This document shows, piece after piece, positions 1 to 9,294 of a DNA stretch of 64,000 nucleotides; positions within the stretch are counted from its first letter, which is position 1; each line of letters starts with the position of its first letter. The position numbers were made by a program, and so were the translations under genes. The notes beneath the pieces are model-generated. The model did not search any database. It was given only the letters and a program-made list of their open reading frames with translations, and was not told the origin of the DNA. Source of the DNA: Pithys albifrons albifrons (lineage: Eukaryota; Chordata; Aves; Passeriformes; Thamnophilidae); contig NC_092497.1 of NCBI RefSeq assembly GCF_047495875.1, forward strand, positions 56,164,977 to 56,228,976, in the 5' to 3' direction.

Positions 1-629
1 TGTCCTAGTTCAGCAGGAGGGACCAGCTAACCCTGTGTGGGTGTGATCAAAGCTGTGTATTCTACCCCCTCTATTCATTCCCCAAGGTCAATGGGCCATT
101 AGCAGCAGCTGCCCAGGGAGCCATTATCACTTCACACCCAGCCTGAGGGGGGGCGGAGCTGCTAATGGGCCATCAACAGTTCAACACCCCCTGGCTCCCA
201 GAGTTAATCACCCATTGTGTGAGTCCCCACCCAGGGGGAGGGACTGGGTGCTCCCTGAGGGTACATAAGTGGTGGGTAAGAAGACCTCGGGAACTTCTCG
301 TTGGATCCAGAGCAGCAGCAGGACCTTGACAGGAGGAGATCCCCGCTCTCGCCCAGACCACAGCCCTCGCCTGCACCAACAGGTTTTTTCTTTTCCTTTT
401 GCTCTGGACTTGAGGGAACCACAGGGGTCTCAGCAGAAGGGCAAACAAACCCCCTTGGGTTTGTGCCCCAGGACACTGGGTTATACTGCTGGGGTTTTGT
501 GAGTTGAAAGCAATTTCCCTTGTGTGTCAGTGTTGTTATTGTAATATTATGATTAAATTTTAGCTCTGACTTATAATCTCTCTCGTGGTGACTTCATTTC
601 CCCTGCTGGTTCACCTTTAAACCAGCACA
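1..629 (+). mobile_element. ERVL-type solo LTR in RGMB intron 2
   Basis: The block opens with TGTCCTAGTTCAGCAGG and closes with AAACCAGCACA, giving the TG...CA (TGT/ACA) ends of an LTR. The opening resembles avian ERVL LTRs. A TATA-like TACATAAG lies near 262 and a poly(A) signal ATTAAA at 552-557, followed by a T/G-rich stretch, so U3, R and U5 are in plus order. A CTGCTGGTT/AACCAGCA inverted repeat sits at the 3' end. No internal retroviral sequence follows, so it reads as a solo LTR. Because it begins at base 1, the left target duplication cannot be checked. It lies antisense to RGMB. Confidence 0.7.
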
Positions 630-1963
630 ATATATTACAATTAAAGATATTTCAATATCTTAAGCCATACATCTTATTCTACTTAATTGTTTCTTCCCAC
701 TTAGCTGTACTTGTGCAATGCCAGGGATGATAAAACACTACCCCAAAAGAGAAAAATGTATTACCACTTCTCCTGGAATGACAAATCAAAGAGAAACACA
801 AAAAGAAATTGTCAATAAATAAAGACAGAAGGCATGTCCTTTAAAACCACACTTTCCCTCAGTATGTACAAACGTTTATCTCCTGGGGTTCTCCTCTTGA
901 TTAGGTGTTTGAGAAGGCATTATAGCAGCATTATATCAGGCATTTTCAGAATGTGGCTGAAGTTAAGATAAGATCACCTATCTACAACCATTACAACCAC
1001 AGCATCTGCACACAAGCACCTCAACTTTTCCCTCGACTACTACCAGGAACAAGGAAATAAAGAAAATTCTGCAAGAGCTTAGCACAACTGAAGATAAAAG
1101 CTTACTGCAGACTATGAAATGCAGCTTTTTCTTGCACTTGTTCAGGGGTCTTTGAAAAAGCCACCAGAGCAGACTGTAAAGGACATAACTCACTTTTGCA
1201 AAGCTTAGTCAGGTTGGCCTCACTGCCTTATTGTACACACCTTCAGAAGTTGTTCACAGTGCACACTGTTCTTGGAACAGGCACAAATTAAGTAAACTGA
1301 TTCTGAGCTTCAGTCCAATCTCTGCTCACTCACACAAGCACTGACATTGATCAGTACCTCAGGATCCAGCACTAATTTAACAGCAAAGCTGATTTTCCCT
1401 CATTAATACCACTGTACAGCCAACTCCATGGAAGATGTGCAGGCTCCAACTTACTGTGACCAGCAACTCCTGCTCCTGAATCCTCTAATAGAAAAATGTA
1501 CCTCCAGGCTGAACAAAACAGTGAAAATTCTCCAAAACAGATGGTCTTGAAACGATGTGCATACAGCTTAACCTTCATAATACAAGAGCTACACTACCAG
1601 CTTTAAAAAAGGCCATTTCACCCCAAAAAAGCGAGTGAGGTATGACAGCATCAGCTTCAAATGTGTGCTTAAGTAACTTCTTTTATGGATGGTGACACTT
1701 TCTACCTGCATTCAGAAGAGACAAGTACTTATCTTAAGGAAATGACCTAAGTTATCAATATTAACACCTGTATTCCTCAAGTGCCTGAGAGGAGAGCAAT
1801 CTCAAGTCTTGTCTGTCTCAACAGGGGCTTAACATGCTCAACAGGGTTTCAAGGCTGCTGCTTCTCTAGTAAAGCCAGGGCACTACGACCTTCTCACAAC
1901 CATTTAGCTTTCAGGTAATTTTTTACTACCTCCTCTCAATTCTCTGCAGTTCCCCTTCTTAAT
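630..1963. other. RGMB intron 2, no recognised feature
   Basis: AT-rich DNA between the LTR and a CR1 fragment. Both strands have only short ORFs without recognisable motifs. It should be intronic to RGMB because the last coding exon (rest of the vWD-like part and the GPI signal) is not found between 1 and 2591. Confidence 0.5.
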
Positions 1964-2116
1964 AGACTCATAGAATGGACTGGGCTGGAAAAGACCTCCG
2001 AGATCATCAAGTCCAACCCTTGGTCCAACTTCAGTCCCTTTACCAGATCATGGCACTCAGTGCCACGGCCAAGCTCAGGTTAAAAACCTCCAGGGATGGG
2101 GAATCCACCCCCTTCT
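1964..2116 (-). mobile_element. CR1 LINE 3' fragment
   Basis: The stretch reads as the reverse complement of an avian CR1 3' end: ACTCATAGAATGG, then TGGAAAAGACCTCCGAGATC, then ATCATGGCACTCAGTGCCAC. It breaks off after GGGGAATCCACCCCC. Only about 150 bp remain. It is closely similar to the copy at 4443. The following 475 bp up to the RGMB exon hold nothing I recognise. Confidence 0.85.
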
Positions 2117-2591
2117 TGCTTCTGCTCTGAATCATCTGTGCTTTGATAACCTGTTTGCTGTGCCACTCTGACAGTATCTTCATTTTCTCCTGTTACAGCC
2201 ATACAGTTTAAAGCATTAATGAAAGCAGAGACCTCCTACACTCTTTCCTTCTTTAAAGTTCCTTCCAACTCAAAGTGTTCTGTTATTTTCTACAATTTCT
2301 GCTTAGTGCAGAGGCAGTCCCAGATGCACAGGAATCTGGTAACTGTTATCTCTACTATCCTTACATGCTTATTGTGGTGATAAGCACCAGTTTTCTCATC
2401 ATGGGCAGGAGCAGAGGGAAGAAGTTTCGCCTGACAGTTCAGAAAGGAAGAGGGTAACAGTTTTTATTACACTTCCACACAGAAGATTCTCAAGCTGCTA
2501 CACTTTGACTTTCTAAGTTAAGGGTTACTTACTTCACTGTCTTAGCCTTTTACTTCTCCATGCATGCACAGAGCTTAAAGAAAACCTTTAC

Positions 2592-3103
2592 CTTGTTTGT
2601 AGCAGTAGCACTGGATCCTGGGACCACAGGCACGTTGGTCACTTGCACTGACAAGTAGTTATTGTCTATGAGGGGCCAAGCTCCTTCCACTTTGCATGTC
2701 TGAAAGTGATCCTTGAAAGTTCTGAGGTGAGGATCGCCAAACAAGCCACAAAACAGGTAAGTAGGAGGCGGTGCCTTCTCTCCTCCCTGATGTTCTCCAG
2801 CTTCTGTGTGGCCACTGTAATTGCAACGATCATGAGTCATCTCTGGGTTGGTGGAGGATGTGGGTCCATCTTTGGTGCAGTTCCTCTGAGCCATGAGGTC
2901 GCTGATTCCAAGCACTGTGGAGTGGTAGACCAGGTTCCCACGGCATACTTTGGAATTGTGAGAGGTGCAAACAGAGTACGCCCGCAGGGCCTTGCAGTAC
3001 TCGGGATCCAAGCCCTCAAGGTCTGCGTTTAGATGTGAAGTGCGGGACACAAAATCCTTGGTGCACTTCTGGATCCCACAAGATGCACGCCGTAGGCAGT
3101 GAC
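2592..3103 (-). CDS. RGMB: RGMB coding exon 2 (repulsive guidance molecule B)
   Basis: RGMB is a GPI-anchored BMP co-receptor and neogenin ligand at the cell surface. This 512-bp exon encodes about 170 residues of the mature protein. It has CGIQKCTKDFVSRTSHLNAD, then CRGNLVYHS and ISDLMAQRNCTKDGPTSSTN, then the start of the vWD-like part with LFGDPHLRTF, whose Asp-Pro is the family's self-cleavage site. The vWD part continues with CKVEGAWPLIDNNYLSVQVT and ends at SSATATNK. CRGN where RGMA has CRGD, together with CTKDF and NLVYHS, favours RGMB over RGMA. The acceptor is ...TACTCCAG at 3104-3105 and the donor AAG|GTAAAG at 2591-2590. The first codon is a glycine split 1+2 with exon 1, and the phases match. 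No stop or frameshift is present. The remaining coding exon lies left of the window. Confidence 0.96.
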
Positions 3104-3460
3104 CTGGAGTAGCACACAAAGAAAAGGAAAAAATAAGTTTCTCCATTGTTTTCTGCTTCTCAATACATCCTGCTACAACCTCTGCCAGCTCTTCTGCAAA
3201 AGCTTTTTCAAGGAAATACTTCCTGCCAAAAGATCCTGCCTTTATCATCGATTTCTGAACATCTGGCCCTAACTACAACTGACTACGTGCCAAAAATCAT
3301 GTGCAGCCATTCAAAAGCATTATAAAACCTGAAGATGAATTAAAAAGTCAGAGGAGCAAGAGAAAAGGAGAAACTAGGGAACCTTGCCTGGTTTCTTCTG
3401 ATCTCTCCTCTCAGCTCGCCTCACCTTCTTTCCACCACCACCAGCCTTCATCTGCCGAGA

Positions 3461-3646
3461 GGGGAGGGAGAGAGGGGGAGGGAGAGAGGGGGAGGGAGGG
3501 GGGGGGGAGGGAGGGGGAGGGGGAGGGAGGGGGGGGGAGGGAGGGGGAGGGAGGGAGGGGGAGGGAGGGGGAGGGAGGGAGGGGGAGGGAGGGGGAGGGA
3601 GGGGGAGGGAGGGAGGGGGAGGGAGGGGGAGGGAGGGGGAGGGAGT
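3461..3646 (+). repeat. G-rich polypurine tract (GGGA/GGGGGA)n
   Basis: About 185 bp of uninterrupted purine on the plus strand, built of GGGA, GGGGGA and GAGA units with runs of up to eight or more G. It could form G-quadruplexes or a triplex. The G-rich strand is the template for RGMB, so the RGMB pre-mRNA is C/U-rich here. The long proline/serine ORFs read across it are products of low complexity, not genes. Confidence 0.95.
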
Positions 3647-3655
3647 ACGCCTGCC

Positions 3656-3835
3656 AGCCTGGACAGAGACTGAGACTGTATGTGTGAGGTATATCCTTGC
3701 ACTGTATTTTTCTCTTAAAGGCTAAAATAAGGGCAGCCTTTTTACAGCCTGGACAGAGACTGAGACTGTATCTGTGAGGTATATCCTTGCACTGTATTTT
3801 TCTCTTAAAGGCTAAAATAATGGCAGCCTTTTTAC
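3656..3835. repeat. 90-bp tandem duplication, two copies
   Basis: The unit starting AGCCTGGACAGAGACTGAGA runs 3656-3745 and again 3746-3835. The copies differ at only two positions that I can see (GTATGTG versus GTATCTG, AAGGGCAG versus AATGGCAG), so the duplication looks recent. It lies next to the polypurine tract. Confidence 0.95.
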
Positions 3836-4442
3836 AGCTGAACCAGAAGCCAGCCAGTCGGTGTGAGGGATAATACCGTGCATCCTGCATTTCAAAAGAC
3901 TCACCACTCTTCTGCAGCTAACAGGTAACATCTAATCGTGGGAGAAACAGAGAGAAACTGCTCTTTTCCTCTCCCCCCCTCACATCGATACGGCACACAC
4001 GCAGTTTTTTCATGGTGGTAACTTTTCTCTGCTTCTGTAAGTAATCTTAAGCATTTTTCCTAACTTTTCTTATTTTTCCTCTTTCCCTTTTGCATCTCTC
4101 TAGCAATCAATTAATAAAAATCGGTTTTTGGTATTTACAGATAACTTATCTGAGTTTTCATTTTGCTCAAGAGAATACTTGAACCTATAGTTCAATCTGC
4201 ATCAAAATTAAGCAGATCTGAACGTAACACCTGGGCATGAAATGGGATGGCAGAGAGAAATCAAGCAAAACTGTTGTGTGGCAACACCCAATTTCACACC
4301 CACATGTGCTGCAGAAAACAACCTGAAGTAAACTTAAAGTGCTCACCCATTAGGGAAACACTACATAACAGAGAAAAAGGTGTTGTGAGACAGAAAGATA
4401 GCAACAGAAAATATCTGAGGTTCACAGGACCGTGCACGTCTT

Positions 4443-5082
4443 AGAATCATAGAATTCGATTGGGTTGGAAAAGACCTCCGAGATCATCAAGTCCAACCCT
4501 TGGTCCAACTCCAGTCCCTTTACCAGATCATGGCACTCAGTGCCACGGCCAATCAGGGATGGGGAATCCACCCCCTCTCTGGGCAGCCCATTCCAATGCC
4601 TGAGCACTCTCTCTGCAAAGAATTTTTTTCTGCTCTCCAACTTCAATTTCCCCTGGCAGAGCTTGGGCCCATCGTGCCCCCTTGTCCTATTGCTGAGTGC
4701 CTGGGAGAAGAGACCAACCCCACCTGGCCAGAACTTCCCTTCAGGGAGTTCCAGACAGTGCTGAGGTCACCTCTCAGCCTCCTCTTTTCCAGGCTAAACA
4801 CCCCCAGCTCCCTCAGCCTCTCCCCACAGCACTTGTGCTCCAGTCCCTTCTCCAGCCTCGTTGCTCTTCTCTGGCCCCGCTCCAGCCCCTCAATCTCTCT
4901 CCTGAACTGAGGGGCCCAGAACTGAACACAACACTCAAGGTGTGGCCTCCCCAAGGCAGAGTCCAGGGGAAGGGTCACTGCCCTGGGCCTGCTGGCCACG
5001 CTAGTTGGATCCAAGCCAGGATCCCATTGGCCTTCTTGGCCACCTGGGCACACTGCTGGCTCCTGCTGAGCTTCCTGTCTTA
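4443..5082 (-). mobile_element. CR1 LINE, 3' end about 640 bp
   Basis: It begins with the reverse-complemented CR1 tail AGAATCATAGAATTCGATTG. It then runs through the typical CR1 3' UTR and the end of ORF2 (read on the minus strand: the [20 protein letters not shown] region of the reverse-transcriptase C-terminus). The 5' end is truncated near CTGAGCTTCCTGTC. It is oriented the same way as RGMB transcription. Confidence 0.92.
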
Positions 5083-6770
5083 ATCCATCACTTGACATTA
5101 AATGAAAATTAAGAGCACTAGGTCTTTATAAGCCAAACATTTCTTTGCAGGAATCAAGGTGAGGATGCAATTCTGTGCCTAAGGTAACCACTTAGTCAGT
5201 AAGAAAGTCTCCTCTTAGTCTTCCAGTGCTTTACACAAGTTACTCAGCTTTTACAAAGAATCCTGCCCCTTAAAAGAATGTGGTAGAGGCAGCAAAGTGA
5301 TGTGTGTTTAAGCAAAAATGGGCTGAATGAAGCAGAAATCGAAGTTTCTCTTCTAGAAAGCAGGGCAGAGGAAAGGATGACAGGGAAGTGGGGAGGCAGT
5401 TTGCTTTATTTCCAGGGCACTGCCATAACTAAAGCTTCACTGCTCACTTTTTTGAGACTAGTAATTGAAAAGAGCCCACAGCTCTCCAAAGTGCAAGTTT
5501 CCAGCTAAGACATCTGCAATAGCAGTACCTCTTACACCGCAGTTCAATAATAACACAAGGCGCAAATAAACCCTCTCCCCATGGAAGTTTGAAGTACTCA
5601 TCAGATGTACAGAACAGGCCTAAGTTCACTTTATATGAACAAAACAGGTGATCTGATCACCTGATTTCCACTAAAAAGCACAATTACTATTCCAGCCAGC
5701 AAGCAAACTGGAGTTGTACAGTCCTCTCCTCCACAGTTCTCACAGCCATGACCTGAAATCCTTCCAGATCCCCCTGGCAAATAATAACAGTCTTCTGAGC
5801 TGGTGGCTTTTACTCAAGAACTTACCAGGAGCAGAAATGCAATAACAAGACTGCACATCCACTAAGAGAAACAGAGCCACAGAGTTCAGAGGGGTTAAAG
5901 ACAGGAAGATCCTACTCTGGCACAGAATGCATTCCCTCCCATCCAAAGATAAAATGGACCTTCATAAAGAATATGTGCACAACTTCATGCAACAGCTGTC
6001 CAGGCATGCAAAACTATCTACTAAAAATATGCTGCACTTGTTACTTTTATGACCTATAAAACTCAACAGTAGGAACAATGATCTGTAATTTCAATCTGTC
6101 AGGAAGCTGACTTTGAACACCACGAAAATGGCTAAAAAGATAAATGGAAGTGCAAAAAAAAGGGAAAATGCAGGATATCTAACAGAAACTCTTGAGACAA
6201 GAGACGTGAGAAATGGACTGAAGGGCAAATAGCACTTTTCATTTCTAAACAGTTGTTCTCTGCAATTCACACAGTGGCGTGAGAGTATCAGCAATTTCTC
6301 TGCTTGCCTCCTAGCTGACCCTCCGGAGTCAGGACTCACATGACTTACTCTGAATATCCAAACCATGAATTTATAACAGCAATATGTTTTGTCAGTGACG
6401 TGTAGCTAACACAAATCTCCTGTCAAAGTCCCAGGACAGCACAGAGTAAAATAAGGATCTCTACACCTACAGCTAGGTGTGACCATGAATTGTGCAAGCA
6501 GAAAGTTTCTCACTTCCTCTTTGTTCAAGTTCTATGTACCTTTACAAAAAAGAAAAAAAACCAAACAAACAAAAAACCAGAAAAAGACCTGCACAAAACC
6601 CAACCAAATTCTGCATAAACAGACAAGACCTATGACCTATGCCATGTAATGTAACACTGGCAATGGTGGGTTCAGAGACACACTTTCAAAGCATCCATTT
6701 ATTTCCCCTCAGTTGTATTTGTGATATGGTTTTAATCACAGACACATCAGCCTAGCTAAGCAAGTCAACA

Positions 6771-7115
6771 CAGAATCACAGAACTGTCAGAGCTGGAAGG
6801 GACCTCTGGAGATTATCCAGTTCAACCCACCCTGCCAAGGCAGGGTCACCTGGAGCAGGTGCTACAGGAACACGTCCAGGTGGGGTCGGAATGCCTCCAG
6901 AGAGGGAGACTCCATGACCTCCCTGGGCAGCTGTTCCAGTGCTCTGCCACCCTCAATGTAAAGAAACACTTCCTCATGTAGAGGTGGAACCTCTTGTGAT
7001 GGAGCCTTGATGTGGAACCTCGTCGGGTCGCTGGGCACCACCGAAAAACCTCTGGAACCATCCTCTTCCCACCCGCCTTCTGAGATGCTCATGTGCGTTA
7101 ACAAGATCCCCTCTC
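6771..7115 (-). mobile_element. CR1 LINE 3' fragment close to RGMB exon 1
   Basis: Starts CAGAATCACAGAACTGTCAG and continues with GAGCTGGAAGGGACCTCTGG and GAGGGAGACTCCATGACCTC. This is a different, more diverged CR1 subfamily from the 1964 and 4443 copies. Its distal end reaches within about 120 bp of the exon 1 splice donor. Confidence 0.9.
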
Positions 7116-7236
7116 ATCCTTTTCCCGCCTGGATAACCCGGCCCAGCTCCCACCGCTGTGCACGGGAGAGGCTCTGCCTGGCGGAGGAGGGGCTCGGCAG
7201 CTCCCGCGTCCCCGCCCCGGCCGCGCCCCGCGGTAC

Positions 7237-7363
7237 CTGAGCCCGGCAGCAGCACCACCAGCCCCAGCAGCAGCAGCAGCAGCCCCGGCAGGGCCCGGAG
7301 CGGGCGGGGGGCGGCGAGGGGCGGCTCAGCCCCGGCGGCGCGGGAGGGCGCGGCGCTGCCCAT
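7237..7363 (-). CDS. RGMB: RGMB coding exon 1 (signal peptide)
   Basis: ATG at 7363-7361 starts MGSAAPSRAAGAEPP, followed by a leucine-rich hydrophobic core (LPGLLLLLLGLVVLLPGS), a clear signal peptide. It compares with the human RGMB start MGLRAAPSS with its own leucine core. The exon ends TCA G|GTACCG at 7237, leaving one base of a glycine codon that exon 2 completes, so the junction is in frame. Six CTG codons in a row encode part of the core. The reading frame stays open far upstream without a nearby ATG; this ATG is chosen for its match to the human start and the signal peptide that follows. The exon is much richer in GC than the rest of the window. Confidence 0.93.
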
Positions 7364-7770
7364 GCCCGGCCATGCAGGTCCCCAGGCCGGCGGCAGAACG
7401 GGACCGCGGCATGAGGCGGCTGGGGCGCGGGCGGGTGGGCGACGTCCCCCGTCGGTGCTTCTCTCCGCTCCTCCTCCCCCTCGGCCCTTCCTCCCCCGCT
7501 CCGGCCGCTCCGCTCGGCCCGGCCCGGCCCTGCCCTGCCGCGCACAAAGAGCCGCAGCCGCTGCGGGGCGGTGGCTCCGAGCGCGTTGTGGCCCCGCCCC
7601 CGCCCGCCGCGTGGCTCCCCATTGGCTATCGGAGCTGTCCGTCACGGGTGTCCACCACTCCCCGTACCCCAAGGCAGCCTCGCCCCGCCCACCGCCCCTT
7701 CCGTCACAGCGGACGCGCGCGCCCGCCCCGCCCCCGCCCTTCCGCGCGCGCCCGCGGGAAAGAACTGCGG
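7364..7770 (-). promoter_or_regulatory. RGMB: RGMB CpG-island promoter and 5' UTR
   Basis: Dense CpG and GC content runs from about 7150 to 7770. Reading on the minus strand, a GCCAAT box (ATTGGC at 7621-7626) and GC boxes (CCCCGCCCCCGCCC near 7591-7605) lie 230-260 bp before the ATG. Two CGTCA half-sites lie close by (near 7641 and 7702). No TATA box is evident, as is usual for such promoters. The transcription start is inferred to lie between about 7400 and 7580; it is not directly visible. Confidence 0.65.
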
Positions 7771-8200
7771 GAAAAGCGCTGGGATAAGTGTCGGGATAAC
7801 AGCGGAGATAAGTGCCGGGATAACAGGCGGCATGACAGGCGGGATAAGGGCCGGGATAACTGGCGGGATAACAGCCGGGATAACTGCCAGGATAGCGCCG
7901 GGATAACAGAGCCAGGATAACAGCCGGCATAGCCCCGGGAACAGCGCCGGGATAACAGCCAGGATAGCGCGGAGAACACCTGCAGGAACACCGCCTGGAT
8001 AACGCCGAGATAGCGCCGGGATGGGGCAGGAAGCAGCGCCAGGAACAGTGCCGGGGATAACAGCCGCGATAGCGCCGGGAACATCACCAGGATTACCGCC
8101 TGGATTGCGCCGGGAACATCGCCAGGATCACCGCCTGGATAGCGTCAGGATGGGGCAGGATCCCCGCCTGCATGGGGCAAAGAACACCGCCGGGAAGACA
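7768..8200. repeat. 12-bp minisatellite upstream of RGMB
   Basis: Roughly 430 bp of a degenerate 12-bp unit close to GCCGGGATAACA, about 35 copies. Variants include GGGATAAGTGCC, AGGATAGCGCCG and GGGAACAGCGCC. Because the unit is four codons long, all six frames stay open over parts of it and show four-residue periodicity (for example GITA/GITG repeats), which explains the long ORFs there. Variation increases to the right, where GGGAACA and CCTGGAT variants dominate. It lies immediately upstream of the RGMB CpG island. Confidence 0.95.
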
Positions 8201-9294
8201 AAGGAGGGGAATCTTCCAACAAAGTTGGAATTTTACAGTTTTTACTGCAACTTCCATCAGTGAAGGTGTAACTCCCATCAGAGTAGATATTTGAGACACT
8301 GGTCTCATCTCCTCTGCCTCCCCTGCTCCTTCACTGCCGTGGTCAGAGATGCCAGACGGGAGAGAGGCTCCGTTGATTTTAGAAACGGATGCTGCCCAAA
8401 GAGAAAGAAAAGAAAGAAAGGAAAAATGGTTTATGCTCCTCATCTTTTTCGACAACTAAAATTGCCCATGTCTGTAGAAAAGAGGAACCTGAGCAAGTCT
8501 TTGGAACTTTCTGAAAGGAAAAAAAAGCTCTTGGATAACAAGAAGCTCTTGCCCAACTGAACCAGTGGGGCAAAAATCCCAGGAAGATGAAGATACCTCG
8601 GTAAATGGATTAGGGGGATTCTGGGCCACATTTGCCTGTGATGGGAAGGTCTTGGACATGGTCATGTAGGTGCAGATGGTCCTCTCTGTCCTATTTCTGC
8701 GTATTTCTGAGAACTGGAGGAATCCTGCTTGAGACTGTGAGGAACTGAGTTTGGAAAGAAAAGATTCATTTCTTTTTTTGGTCCCTTTGGGCAGCATCTG
8801 TTAGTAAGACCAACCAAGCCTCTGCTCGTTGTAGCAGAACAATTCCAGGCAGTCAGGAGACACCAGCACTTCCCCAAGCCTTTCTCCAGTGCCAGCTGTG
8901 AGTGGGACTGAGAACAAAAACTCTATAGAACCTCAATTCTGCTGGAACACTCCTTTCCTTCTCACCCTGTGAATAAGCTCTACCTTCACTTTGGAATTCT
9001 CGGTTGTTTCTTAAGGATGGAGAGTCTTAAGGATGGAGTTTTTTGGTAGGGTTTGGAACTGGGGAAGGGCCTCCTTCATTCAGCAGCTCCAGACTGCACT
9101 GCCTTTGGAATACGGCCCCTGGCCTGGCTGTGCCCTGCTGTAGTACTTGTAGGTGAGGAAGAAAGTGCAATTTGGCATTTCCAGCCAAAGCTCTGGGGGG
9201 ACACCCAGCCTGTCCCTGCCAGGACTGTGCTGTGCCCTGGCTCTGCTGGAACTCCTACTGACACCGGGGGGGTCTCTGCCTTGTATCCCCACAG
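8201..9294. other. No recognised gene between minisatellite and CDC25 relic
   Basis: A short GAAA-rich purine run lies near 8400-8425. From about 9050 the composition turns GC-rich, which fits the following CDC25-like block being one piece with it. Upstream CDC25 exons might hide here, but I could not align any. Confidence 0.4.

Larger units (their letters stand above)
3104..7236 (-). other. RGMB: RGMB intron 1
   Basis: A 4.1-kb intron with GT at 7236-7235 and AG at 3105-3104. It contains a polypurine tract, a 90-bp tandem duplication and two CR1 fragments, each listed separately. Between them, 3104-3460, 3836-4442 and 5083-6770 show nothing I can name. The 3900-4150 part has a poly-pyrimidine run and an AATAAA-containing stretch that might be a worn LTR, but it has no clear ends. 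Confidence 0.85.

Noticed and set aside
2837..3032. ORFs on both strands overlapping RGMB exon 2
   Set aside because: Shadows of the conserved exon in other frames.
3301..3890. Overlapping ORFs of 84-159 codons across 3.3-3.9 kb, rich in Gly/Arg/Glu or Pro/Ser/Leu
   Set aside because: They are translations of the polypurine tract and the 90-bp duplication; low complexity, no motif.
7768..7900. GGGATAACAGG units match 11 bp of the I-SceI recognition sequence
   Set aside because: The flanking bases of the 18-bp site do not match; coincidence of a common repeat unit.
7704..8087. Long repeat-containing ORFs such as GITA- or PALSRLLSR-type proteins
   Set aside because: They arise from the 12-bp minisatellite, whose period of four codons keeps frames open; no start context or family.
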